From: JBBQXY01 sp051004815
GTDB taxonomy: Bacteria > Chloroflexota > Ktedonobacteria > Ktedonobacterales > Ktedonobacteraceae
Direction: 5' to 3'
DNA length: 6,821 nt
NCBI GenBank assembly: GCA_051004815.1
Contig: JBPCJY010000078.1
Span: 1-6,821 of the forward strand
Part shown: positions 1-6,642 of the stretch, piece by piece
Layout of the letters: every line of letters begins with the position of its first letter
How positions within the stretch are numbered: position 1 is the first letter of the stretch
The notes under the pieces: generated by a model
The model's database searches: none
Told to the model about the DNA's origin: nothing
The model's input: the letters and a program-made list of their open reading frames with translations, nothing else
Position numbers and translations under genes: made by a program

Positions 1-26
1 TGCTGTCCAGGGGTATCATTGGACAT
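1..26 (-). CDS. N-terminus of an unidentified protein, cut by the window edge
   Basis: An ATG on the minus strand at 26-24 opens a frame reading MSNDTPGQ before the window ends. The start is supported by AAAGGAG (40-34) with a 7-nt spacer, the same strong ribosome binding site used by the other genes here. Eight residues are too few to name a family. The gene lies 159 bp downstream of the thiolase stop on the same strand, so it may be the next gene of a thiolase transcript. It may instead have its own promoter, because a TTGCCA/GATACT pair lies just upstream. Function is unknown. Confidence 0.6.
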
Positions 27-67
27 GGAGGGTCTCCTTTTCTCAACAAGATAATCTTTTGAAAACG

Positions 68-96
68 AGTATCCTCTTTTCTTTCTCCTTTGGCAA
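68..96 (-). promoter_or_regulatory. Candidate promoter for the truncated left-edge gene
   Basis: On the minus strand, TTGCCA (96-91, 5 of 6 to the -35 consensus) is followed after 17 bp by GATACT (73-68, 4 of 6 to the -10 consensus). This would start transcription near position 60, about 35 nt before the ATG at 26. The spacer is purine-rich and contains a second AAAGGAG (91-85) with no start codon at a useful distance, so it probably does not serve translation. Hexamer matches alone are weak evidence. Confidence 0.3.
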
Positions 97-118
97 CCCC
101 CTTCTTGATTTAGTTGGA

Positions 119-144
119 GTAGGTGGCGGTAAACCGGCCCCTAC
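119..144. repeat. Small GC-rich palindrome downstream of the thiolase
   Basis: GTAGGTGGCGGT (119-130) and ACCGGCCCCTAC (133-144) are complementary at 10 of 12 positions around a tiny centre. The right arm is followed by AGGGCGGTC (145-153). Both GCCCCTAC (137-144) and the AGGGCG motif recur in the large inverted repeat at 6643-6741, so this may be a decayed or short relative of that element. It lies 42 bp past the thiolase stop and could form a hairpin in its transcript. No T-tract follows on the minus strand, so a classical terminator role is doubtful. Confidence 0.5.
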
Positions 145-185
145 AGGGCGGTCATAGGCATTCGTTAACGTCCGTGTGTATATGC

Positions 186-1388
186 TTAGGTGAGACGTTC
201 GATAATCATGGCCATGCCCTGGCCTCCGCCGACGCACATGGTTTCGAGGCCGAAGGTCTTGTTGGCGGATTGCAGGCCGTTGATCAGGGTTGTCATGATG
301 CGGGCACCGGTCATACCATATGGGTGGCCGAGGGCAATCGCACCGCCATTGACATTGAGTTTGTCCCACGGAATGCCGAGGTACCTTGCCGATGGAATCA
401 CCTGGGCGGCGAATGCTTCATTGATCTCAACCAGGTCTATATCTTCAATCGTCATGCCGGCGCGGCTCAGGGCTTGCTGACTGGCACCGACTGGACCGAG
501 GCCCATTATTTCGGGGTTGAGTGCGGAGACGCCACTTGACACGATACGGGCCAACGGGGTGATGCCCAGTTCGCGTGCCATGCTATCGCTCATGACTACT
601 ACGGCGGCGGCACCATCGTTGAGCGGACAGGCATTGCCAGCAGTTATCTCGCCGTCGGGTCGAAAGACTGGTTGCAGTTCAGCCAGTTTCTCGACTGTAG
701 TGCCTGGTCGGGGGCCATCATCTTTGCTCACCACGGTACCGTTGGGCGTGGTGATCGGGGTAATCTCTCGTGCGAAGAAGCCGTTCTGCTGCGAATTCAC
801 GGCCCGCTGCTGGGATAGACAGGCGAACTCGTCCATCTCGTGGCGGCTGATATGCTCGGCCAAGCGCACGTTCTCCGCGGTCTGGCCCATAGAAATATAG
901 ATGTCGGGCAAGCCGGGCTGAGGCTCCCATGAAGTAGCCCCTTCAGCATTTTTTTTGGTACGCGCCTCGGCTTGGGCGAAGGCCGCGTTGTGGGGGCCAG
1001 CGTCGGCCACGCCATGGGCAAAGCGGCTCACGGTCTCGACACCAGCAGCCACGAACACATCGCCCTCGCCAGCTTTGATGGCGTGAAACGCCATACGGAT
1101 AGTTTGCAAGGACGACGAGCAGTAGCGGTTGACCGTCACACCAGGGACGGTGGGCATGCCAGCGAGAATAGCCACCACGCGTGCCATGTTGAAACCTGAC
1201 TCGCCAGCAGGCTCACCACAGCCGAGCATCAAGTCCTGCACCAGGTTGGGATCGAGTTGCGGCACCTTCGCAAGTGCTGCCTTCACAATCGTTGTAGCGA
1301 GGTCATCGGGTCGGCAGTCGACCAGCGACCCCTTCATAGCCCGACCAATGGGGGTGCGGGCAGTAGATACTATAACAGCTTCAGGCAT
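186..1388 (-). CDS. Thiolase family protein (acetyl-CoA C-acyltransferase)
   Basis: A 400-residue cytosolic thiolase, the usual length for the family. These enzymes either cleave 3-ketoacyl-CoA with CoA (beta-oxidation) or condense two acetyl-CoA. All expected catalytic elements are visible. The nucleophile is Cys90 in NRYCSSSLQ, the oxyanion-hole motif is NEAF (323-326), His355 lies in GHPYGMTGAR, and the proton-transfer residue Cys385 lies in CVGGGQG. The ends look complete (MPEAVIVSTARTPIG at the start, MAMIIERLT at the end). The start is set by AAAGGAG (1401-1395) with a 6-nt spacer. Serine replaces the common glycine after the nucleophile (CSSS rather than C.SG), and Thr replaces Ser in the GHP.G.SGAR motif. 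It is divergent from an acyl-CoA ligase, which favours a degradative FadA-like role over an acetoacetyl-CoA synthesis role, but sequence alone cannot decide. No hydratase or 3-hydroxyacyl-CoA dehydrogenase is in view. Confidence 0.95.
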   Translation of the reverse strand: MPEAVIVSTARTPIGRAMKGSLVDCRPDDLATTIVKAALAKVPQLDPNLVQDLMLGCGEPAGESGFNMARVVAILAGMPTVPGVTVNRYCSSSLQTIRMAFHAIKAGEGDVFVAAGVETVSRFAHGVADAGPHNAAFAQAEARTKKNAEGATSWEPQPGLPDIYISMGQTAENVRLAEHISRHEMDEFACLSQQRAVNSQQNGFFAREITPITTPNGTVVSKDDGPRPGTTVEKLAELQPVFRPDGEITAGNACPLNDGAAAVVVMSDSMARELGITPLARIVSSGVSALNPEIMGLGPVGASQQALSRAGMTIEDIDLVEINEAFAAQVIPSARYLGIPWDKLNVNGGAIALGHPYGMTGARIMTTLINGLQSANKTFGLETMCVGGGQGMAMIIERLT

Positions 1389-1503
1389 AGTGATCTCCTT
1401 TGTTACGTCTGTATAGCGGTCACGAGACTACGAACGAACTTCCTCTTGATTGTATCACTAACGGCATGGAAGGATAGCGTGGTTTTATTAGCCATGCATG
1501 AAC

Positions 1504-1534
1504 TTGACATAGGCCTCCCTTTGTTTCCTATAAT
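1504..1534 (+). promoter_or_regulatory. Consensus sigma-70 type promoter of the acyl-CoA ligase
   Basis: TTGACA (1504-1509) and TATAAT (1529-1534) are both perfect matches to the housekeeping -35 and -10 hexamers. The 19-bp spacer is two longer than the optimum, which would weaken the promoter and may leave room for regulation. The expected transcription start is near 1541, giving a leader of about 90 nt before the ATG at 1631. The orientation fits the ligase. I see no riboswitch-like structure in the leader. Confidence 0.7.
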
Positions 1535-1556
1535 GATAGCAGCACGATATTTTCAA
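1527..1556 (-). promoter_or_regulatory. Possible thiolase promoter overlapping the ligase promoter
   Basis: On the minus strand TTGAAA (1556-1551, 5 of 6) is followed after 18 bp by TATAGG (1532-1527, 4 of 6), which physically overlaps the ligase TATAAT. This would give the thiolase a leader of about 130 nt. A rival -10, TACAAT (1454-1449), lies closer to the gene but has no recognisable -35. Either choice is tentative. Confidence 0.25.
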
Positions 1557-1630
1557 TTTAGGAGTTAGCCTATCACCACATATCTCGTCGGCAGTACGTC
1601 ATACAGCAGACTCAGGGCCAGGAGATTATC

Positions 1631-3175
1631 ATGTTCAATCTATCGGTCTTACTCGAAGACAGTGCGCGTGAAGTGCCTGAGCGCACAGCCATCATCTCTG
1701 GGGATACCAAACTTTCTTATGCGGATGTGAATGCGACCGCTAACCAGGTAGCCAATGTCCTGGTTCAGGCGGGCATTCAGGCAGGGGATAAGGTAGCACT
1801 TAGCTGCCCGAATATCCCCTACTTCCCGATTGTGTACAACGCTATCCTCAAGGCAGGGGCCGCGGTCGTGCCGCTCAATATCCTGCTCAAGCAGCGGGAA
1901 ATCGCCTATCATCTGCAAGACTCAGACGCAAAGGCGTATTTTTGTTTTGAAGGCACAGCCGAATTGCCGCTAGGTGAGACAGGTTTCAAGGCTTTCCAGG
2001 AAGTGGAAACGTGCGAGCATTTCTTCTTGATGACGGGCGATGCTGCCGCTCCATCTCCTATCAAGGGGGCGCAGACGCTGGGCATGGCACTGTCCAAGCA
2101 GCCCACGACGTTTGAGACAGTGCAGGTATCATCTGATGCGACGGCTGTGATTCTCTATACAAGTGGGACAACTGGTCAGCCCAAGGGAGCCGAACTGAGC
2201 CATGGCAACATGCTGCTCAACGCTCGTCTGTGCGACATTTTGTACCCGACAGAAGGGCATGATGTGCATCTGATTACGTTGCCTTTGTTCCACTCCTTTG
2301 GGCAGACAGTGCAAATGAACGCTGGATTATACAAACGAGCCACGCTCTGCTTGTTGGCGCGCTTTACACCGGATGCCGCCTTACGCACGATGGAGCGAGA
2401 AAACGTGACCTTTTTCGCGGGTGTACCTACGATGTACTGGGCGATGCTCAATGTTCCAAATGCACAGCAGTTCGATTTGGAGAAAATTGCTCGCAACCTG
2501 CGCATCTGTATTTCAGGTGGCTCGGCTATGCCTGTGGAGGTGATGAGGGCATTTGAAGAAAAGTTTAAGGTCAAAATCCTGGAAGGGTATGGCCTATCAG
2601 AAACGAGTCCCGTTGCCACCTTCAGTCGGCTGGATCGACCAACGAAACCCGGCTCGGTTGGCTTGCCTGTCTGGGGTGTGCAGATACGTATCGTGGATCA
2701 GAATGACAAGGATGTGGAAACCGGCGGGCAGGGGGAAATTCTCATTCGCGGTCATAACGTGATGAAGGGCTATTACAAACGACGCGAAGCCACGGCAGAA
2801 GCGTTGCGAAACGGCTGGTTCCACTCCGGCGATATTGGTTGCAAAGACGAAGATGGCTACATCTATATTACTGACCGGGTAAAGGACATGATTATCCGCG
2901 GTGGCTTCAATGTCTACCCGCGTGAAATCGAAGAGGTGCTGATGACACACCCAGCCGTAAGCATGGTAGCTGTCGTCGGGGTGTCACACAAGCGGCATGG
3001 CGAGGAAGTCAAGGCCTATGTTATTGCCAGGGACGGAGCACAAGTGACAGAAGCCGAGTTAATAGCGTGGTCAAAAGAGAATATGGCCGACTACAAGTAT
3101 CCCCGCATCATCGAGTTCCGTGAGACGCTACCTATGACGGCCACGGGCAAGATTTTGAAGAGGGATTTAAAGTAG
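1631..3175 (+). CDS. Long-chain fatty-acid--CoA ligase (AMP-dependent synthetase)
   Basis: A 514-residue member of the ANL adenylating superfamily, full length for FadD-like ligases. It activates a carboxylic acid with ATP to acyl-AMP and then forms the CoA thioester. Visible motifs in order are the phosphate-binding loop YTSGTTGQPKG (176-186), HSFG (221-224), GYGLSETSP (319-327), GWFHSGDIG (395-403) with the ribose-binding Asp401, the hinge region DRVKDMIIRGGFNVYPREIE (415-434), and the C-terminal PMTATGKILKRDL with catalytic Lys507. No signal peptide or membrane segment is apparent. The start is fixed by AGGAGAT (1620-1626). The FNVYP hinge form is typical of medium- to long-chain fatty acyl ligases, but chain length cannot be read from motifs. 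The divergent thiolase supports a role in fatty-acid or related carboxylate catabolism. Confidence 0.95.
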   Translation: MFNLSVLLEDSAREVPERTAIISGDTKLSYADVNATANQVANVLVQAGIQAGDKVALSCPNIPYFPIVYNAILKAGAAVVPLNILLKQREIAYHLQDSDAKAYFCFEGTAELPLGETGFKAFQEVETCEHFFLMTGDAAAPSPIKGAQTLGMALSKQPTTFETVQVSSDATAVILYTSGTTGQPKGAELSHGNMLLNARLCDILYPTEGHDVHLITLPLFHSFGQTVQMNAGLYKRATLCLLARFTPDAALRTMERENVTFFAGVPTMYWAMLNVPNAQQFDLEKIARNLRICISGGSAMPVEVMRAFEEKFKVKILEGYGLSETSPVATFSRLDRPTKPGSVGLPVWGVQIRIVDQNDKDVETGGQGEILIRGHNVMKGYYKRREATAEALRNGWFHSGDIGCKDEDGYIYITDRVKDMIIRGGFNVYPREIEEVLMTHPAVSMVAVVGVSHKRHGEEVKAYVIARDGAQVTEAELIAWSKENMADYKYPRIIEFRETLPMTATGKILKRDLK

Positions 3176-3193
3176 TCCCTCTACACATTTTTT
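3159..3193 (+). terminator. Intrinsic terminator between convergent genes
   Basis: AGAGGGA (3159-3165) pairs perfectly with TCCCTCT (3176-3182) across a 10-nt loop, and six T residues follow at 3188-3193 after a 5-nt gap. The left arm lies inside the last codons of the ligase and the loop includes its stop codon. The 7-bp stem and displaced T-run make it moderate rather than strong. The same stem could slow transcription coming from the RraA gene, although no good T-run follows on that strand. Confidence 0.5.
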
Positions 3194-3194
3194 C

Positions 3195-3872
3195 TCAATG
3201 TTTGATTTCGGGGCCGGAGTAGGTGATGAATTCAGGGCTTGCGATACGACGCAAGGTCTCACCTTCCTCGGCCCAAACACGGTAAGCGGCCTCGGCGACT
3301 TGCTCCGCACACTCAGCGGGGATGGACACGACGCCGTTGACATCTCCATGGAGCAAATCACCCATACGGATGTGCATACCGGAGATCGTCACCTCGCCTC
3401 CGACGCTGACGCAGATGGGGTTGCCGTGGGAAACAACCAGTCCGGCACAGAAGTATTGGAAGTTGCCCAGCACTTGCACTTCTTTGGCATCGCGCAAGCC
3501 ACCGTCTGTGAGGATACCAACGGCCCCCAATCGCTTCATGCGTGTAGACATTATCTCACCAGCATGGCAGGAGTGCAGGCGATCCGGCCCAACATCCTGC
3601 ATGACCACAAACGCTGGTTTAGGAGCGTTCGTGAGCAGGTCGTAGAGCTTTTGGAAGCCGATGCCCTGGTGTCCCTCGGTCGTGCTATCTACCGTGCAGG
3701 TGACGGCATAGCCGACTGTGGGCGGCAATTCTGGAAAGATGCAGCGGATATCGTAGCCCACGTAGCCAGAAACACGCGGACGCACTTTGAACATTTCAAT
3801 GGCGTTGGCGATGGTCGGGCTATCGATGCGGCGTAATGCGCTGAGCTGCTCAAAGCTGAGGATGGCAGCCAT
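3195..3872 (-). CDS. RraA family protein (HMG/CHA aldolase-like)
   Basis: A 225-residue protein of the RraA fold. The family includes E. coli RraA, an inhibitor of RNase E, and metal-dependent class II aldolases/decarboxylases acting on 4-hydroxy-4-methyl-2-oxoglutarate or 4-carboxy-4-hydroxy-2-oxoadipate. Many members are misnamed demethylmenaquinone methyltransferase. Visible features are an N-terminal LRRIDSPTIANAIE, GE (105-106) followed by the conserved GAVGILTDGGLRD block (116-128), in which Arg127-Asp128 match the substrate/metal pair of the aldolases, and the late HGDVNGVVSIP (175-185). Retention of Arg-Asp argues for an enzyme rather than a pure protein inhibitor. The start follows AAAGGAG (3887-3881) with an 8-nt spacer. 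It is the last gene of the ilvD cluster, 27 bp after the dehydrogenase. The context suggests it cleaves or decarboxylates an oxo- or hydroxy-acid, but the substrate is unknown. Confidence 0.88.
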   Translation of the reverse strand: MAAILSFEQLSALRRIDSPTIANAIEMFKVRPRVSGYVGYDIRCIFPELPPTVGYAVTCTVDSTTEGHQGIGFQKLYDLLTNAPKPAFVVMQDVGPDRLHSCHAGEIMSTRMKRLGAVGILTDGGLRDAKEVQVLGNFQYFCAGLVVSHGNPICVSVGGEVTISGMHIRMGDLLHGDVNGVVSIPAECAEQVAEAAYRVWAEEGETLRRIASPEFITYSGPEIKH

Positions 3873-3899
3873 GGAATGTTCTCCTTTGCAAAAAAACCT

Positions 3900-4799
3900 T
3901 CACGAGGAAGTTTGCCCGACCCGATGGGCGGCAAGTTCTTCAAGGTGCAGCAGTAGGGCGGAATGGTCGAGACCTGCCAGTCCCTTGACCTCCAGAGCAG
4001 CAAACATTTGATCCACAATGGCGGTCACTGGCAGCGGCACACCATACCTGCGACCCGTTTCTAAAGCAATGCCGAGATCCTTATGATGCAAGCTGACGCG
4101 GCCTCCCGGTGTGAAGTCATGGGCGAGCATCGTGGCTCCACGCAGTTCCATGACACGGTTGGCCGCGAGACCGCCGCCCAGGACTTGCAAGATTTTGGCG
4201 GGATCAACGCCCGCTTTTGAGCCGAGCACGAGAGCCTCACTTACTGCTTCATAGGTCAAAGCAACCACGATCTGATTACAGGCTTTGACCACCTGACCCG
4301 CGCCGCTCTCTCCAACGCGTACAATCGTTTTGCCCAGTGCTTGAAAAATGGGTAGGCAGTGCTGAAACGCGTCTTCGTCACCGCCCACCATAATGGAGAG
4401 CGTGCCTGCGATAGCTCCTTTATCCCCTCCGCTTACCGGAGCGTCGAGCATGATGACGCCCTGTTCGGCCAAGCGAGTTGCTAATGTGCTGGTTATTACT
4501 GGAGAAATGGTGCTCATGTCAATAACGATCAGCCCTTTATGTGCTCCCGCACTGACCCCATCAGGCCCAAGCAGCACCTCCTCTACATGAGAAGAACTCG
4601 GCAACATCGTAATCAACACAGCACAAGCAGCGGCGATCTCACGCGGTCGAGCACCAGAGGTCGCGCCCGCTGCGATGAATTCATCCGTCACCTCTTGATG
4701 ACGGTTGTCTATGACGAGCGGGAAACCTGCTCTTAGTAAGTTATGGGCCATGGGTCTTCCCATAATGCCCAGCCCAATGAAGCCAATGGTATTTGGCAT
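3900..4799 (-). CDS. NAD(P)-dependent beta-hydroxyacid dehydrogenase (GarR/3-HIBADH family)
   Basis: A 299-residue soluble dehydrogenase of the family that contains tartronate semialdehyde reductase (GarR/GlxR) and 3-hydroxyisobutyrate dehydrogenase. The Rossmann signature IGFIGLGIMGRPMA opens the protein (GLGIMG at 9-14). The substrate-binding block DAPVSGGDKGAIAGTL lies at 119-134. The catalytic region GAGQVVKACNQ gives Lys172 and Asn175, and KDLGIA (240-245) is the C-terminal cofactor/substrate motif. The open frame extends upstream to 5078, inside ilvD, but the extra 93 residues are not family-like. The start at 4799 has AAAGGGC (4814-4808) at 8 nt and puts the Rossmann motif at the N-terminus. 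It begins 22 bp after the ilvD stop and precedes the RraA gene by 27 bp. Residue Asp31 after the second strand (VIDNRH) leans towards NAD over NADP, but this is weak. Substrate is undecided. Confidence 0.93.
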   Translation of the reverse strand: MPNTIGFIGLGIMGRPMAHNLLRAGFPLVIDNRHQEVTDEFIAAGATSGARPREIAAACAVLITMLPSSSHVEEVLLGPDGVSAGAHKGLIVIDMSTISPVITSTLATRLAEQGVIMLDAPVSGGDKGAIAGTLSIMVGGDEDAFQHCLPIFQALGKTIVRVGESGAGQVVKACNQIVVALTYEAVSEALVLGSKAGVDPAKILQVLGGGLAANRVMELRGATMLAHDFTPGGRVSLHHKDLGIALETGRRYGVPLPVTAIVDQMFAALEVKGLAGLDHSALLLHLEELAAHRVGQTSS

Positions 4800-4821
4800 A
4801 GTTATTTGCCCTTTTATCGAG

Positions 4822-6519
4822 TTAGCTTTGTCCTGCCGCAATGTTTGGCTGCATGATGGCTCCCTCTGATGCCGAGGAAACCAGGGCGCGGTACTTCGCA
4901 AAAACGCCACTTGTGTAGTGCGAAACTGGTTCTGTCCAATGAGCCAGGCGGGTAGCAATCTCAGCCGCGGAAAGTTCGACATCGAGACGGCGTCCTTCGA
5001 TGTCGATAACGATGGTATCCCCCTCCTGTAACGCGGCAAGAGGGCCACCACGGGCAGCTTCGGGTGAAACATGACCAACCATCAGACCGCGCGTTGCCCC
5101 ACTAAAGCGACCATCGGTGAGCAACGCCACCGTCTCACCCAGGCCAGCACCGACGATAGCACCGGTTACTCCCAACATCTCACGCATGCCAGGCCCACCG
5201 CGTGGCCCTTCGTAGCGGATGACCACGACATCGCCAGCCTTGATCGCGCTCTGCGTCAATGCGCTCATGGCGTCTTCCTCGCGATCAAAGACCCTGGCTG
5301 GCCCGCGGTGAAATGGTCGCTCGTGACCGGCAACCTTGACCACACATCCCTCTGGTGCAAGGTTTCCTTTGAGAATGACCAACCCTCCGTTTGGCTTGAG
5401 TGGGTGGGACACTGGCAGCACGACATCCTGGCCCTGTGTCTCCACAGCCTTACTCGCCTCTTCACTGATCGTCTGTCCGCTCGGAGTCATCTGTGTGCCA
5501 TCGATGGAACCGGCAGTAACGAGGCGTTGTACCAAAAGCGGTATGCCACCAGCACGATCCAGATCAACAGCCACGTAGCGTCCACCGGGCTTGAGATCGG
5601 CAAGCAGCGGGGTACGCTTACTCACGGTATCAAAGTCGTCGATGGTGAGGGGAATACCGGCTTCACGGGCCATGGCGAGCAGGTGCAGCACGGCATTGGT
5701 AGAACCACCGGATGCAGCCACACCTGCGATAGCGTTTTCAAAAGCCTGGCGTGTCAAAATATCACGAGGGGTTACGCCACGCTTTAAGAGGTCCATGATA
5801 AGTTGGCCACAGCGCACCCCAACATCATCCTTGCGACGGTCAGTGGCGGGAACGCTGGCCGTTCCCATAGGCGAGAGTCCAATAAATTCCAGGGCCATGG
5901 CCATCGTATTGGCGGTAAATTGTCCACCGCACGCACCGGCACCGGGGCAGGCTACATTCTCTAGCTCAAGCAGGTCAGCGTCGCTCATCTTGCCAGCTGC
6001 ATTTGCGCCTATCGCCTCGTAGACATCGAGGATGGTCACGTCACGCCCTTTGAAATGCCCTGGCGCAATGGAGCCACCATAGAGCACAAAGCTCGGCACG
6101 TTCAGCCGGATCAATGCCATGGCGGCTCCGGGGATCGTTTTGTCACATGCCACCAGAGCAATAACCGCATCAAACATATGTCCGCGACCAACTAGCTCAA
6201 TGGAATCGGCGATAACTTCGCGGCTAATCAGCGAGGCTTTCATGCCCTCGGTACCCATCGTTACCCCGTCGCTAATCGCTATCGTATTGAACTCCATTGG
6301 TGTGCCACCAGCCGCTCGTATGCCCTCTTTTACTTTGACGGCAAGGTGACGCAAGTTATAATTACAGGGCATGGTTTCGGTCCAGGTGTTCGCCACGCCA
6401 ATGATTGGACGCGCCAAATCATCATCGGTAAAGCCGATGCCTTTGAGCATCGCCCGTGCACCCGCACGATTACGCCCATTGGTGATAGTTGCGCTGTGTT
6501 GTTTGGGATTGAGTGTCAT
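4822..6519 (-). CDS. ilvD: Dihydroxy-acid dehydratase
   Basis: A 565-residue IlvD/Edd family dehydratase, the usual length. Canonical members convert 2,3-dihydroxy-isovalerate or 2,3-dihydroxy-3-methylvalerate to the 2-oxo acids in valine, leucine and isoleucine synthesis, using an iron-sulfur cluster and Mg2+. The three cluster cysteines expected of the [2Fe-2S] type are present: Cys52 (MPCNYN), Cys125 (ACDKTIPG) and Cys197 (CPGAGACGGQFTANTM). Asp126-Lys127 of CDKTIPG are the likely metal ligand and carbamylated lysine. The second signature LLTDGRFSGATRG carries the likely base Ser473. The start at 6519 is preferred over an in-frame ATG at 6552 because GGGAGG (6530-6525) sits 5 nt before it and the family N-terminus (NGRNRAGARAML) follows directly. 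It is the first gene of a three-gene cluster with no ilvB, ilvN or ilvC nearby. A sugar-acid dehydratase role is the main alternative, but the sequence looks like a standard DHAD. Confidence 0.95.
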   Translation of the reverse strand: MTLNPKQHSATITNGRNRAGARAMLKGIGFTDDDLARPIIGVANTWTETMPCNYNLRHLAVKVKEGIRAAGGTPMEFNTIAISDGVTMGTEGMKASLISREVIADSIELVGRGHMFDAVIALVACDKTIPGAAMALIRLNVPSFVLYGGSIAPGHFKGRDVTILDVYEAIGANAAGKMSDADLLELENVACPGAGACGGQFTANTMAMALEFIGLSPMGTASVPATDRRKDDVGVRCGQLIMDLLKRGVTPRDILTRQAFENAIAGVAASGGSTNAVLHLLAMAREAGIPLTIDDFDTVSKRTPLLADLKPGGRYVAVDLDRAGGIPLLVQRLVTAGSIDGTQMTPSGQTISEEASKAVETQGQDVVLPVSHPLKPNGGLVILKGNLAPEGCVVKVAGHERPFHRGPARVFDREEDAMSALTQSAIKAGDVVVIRYEGPRGGPGMREMLGVTGAIVGAGLGETVALLTDGRFSGATRGLMVGHVSPEAARGGPLAALQEGDTIVIDIEGRRLDVELSAAEIATRLAHWTEPVSHYTSGVFAKYRALVSSASEGAIMQPNIAAGQS

Positions 6520-6642
6520 AGATGCCTCCCGTTGTTGTTGGCTCCTCTGCACGATGCAAAAGATATTTGTGTTTGTATATTAGCACTTGATAGCTAAGTT
6601 AGGCATTACGGGAGAGTCAGCGTCAAGTTTAACCATGTTGGC
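6520..6642 (-). promoter_or_regulatory. Upstream region of the ilvD cluster, promoter not resolved
   Basis: This region must hold the promoter of the cluster unless transcription enters from further upstream. On the minus strand TTGACG (6626-6621) is a good -35, but the only -10 at reasonable distance is the poor TAACTT (6601-6596, 19-bp spacer). A better A/T-rich -10 candidate, TAATAT (6582-6577), has no matching -35. I see no leader peptide rich in Leu, Ile or Val, no attenuator hairpin and no T-box, so classical branched-chain attenuation is not evident. The ribosome binding site GGGAGG is at 6530-6525. Confidence 0.3.

Larger units (their letters stand above)
1389..1630. promoter_or_regulatory. 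Divergent intergenic region between thiolase and acyl-CoA ligase
   Basis: These 242 bp separate two genes transcribed away from each other, so they must hold both promoters and any shared operator. They contain a consensus plus-strand promoter, a weaker minus-strand candidate that overlaps it, and an 8-bp palindrome CATGCATG (1493-1500) ending four bases before the ligase -35 box. A short dyad, CTAT-AATG-ATAG (1528-1539), overlaps the ligase -10 box. Either could be an operator for a TetR- or GntR-type fatty-acid regulator, but neither is long enough to assign. I see no coding sequence here. Confidence 0.6.

Noticed and set aside
119..144. Palindrome as the thiolase terminator
   Set aside because: No T-run follows on the minus strand and the stem has two mismatches, so a repeat-family explanation fits better.
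43..369. 108-codon minus-strand open frame overlapping the thiolase end
   Set aside because: It is out of frame with the thiolase, Arg/Pro-rich in the way expected of a shadow frame, and runs through the palindrome.
123..539. 138-codon plus-strand open frame
   Set aside because: It is mostly antisense to the thiolase C-terminus and has no convincing start signal.
3198..3836. 212-codon plus-strand open frame
   Set aside because: It mirrors the RraA-family gene on the opposite strand; no domain or ribosome binding site supports it.
4800..5078. 93-residue N-terminal extension of the dehydrogenase frame into ilvD
   Set aside because: It overlaps ilvD in another frame, does not resemble the family, and the ATG at 4799 has a good ribosome binding site directly before the Rossmann motif.
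5071..5787. 238-codon plus-strand open frame
   Set aside because: It is wholly antisense to ilvD, whose conserved motifs cover the region, and its translation shows no recognisable domain.
6520..6552. Upstream ATG adding 11 residues (MQRSQQQREAS) to IlvD
   Set aside because: The GGGAGG ribosome binding site lies between this ATG and the one at 6519, so it serves the latter. The extra residues look like translated leader.
6520..6640. Branched-chain attenuator or T-box leader for ilvD
   Set aside because: No leader peptide with clustered Leu/Ile/Val codons, no competing hairpins and no T-box motif are visible.
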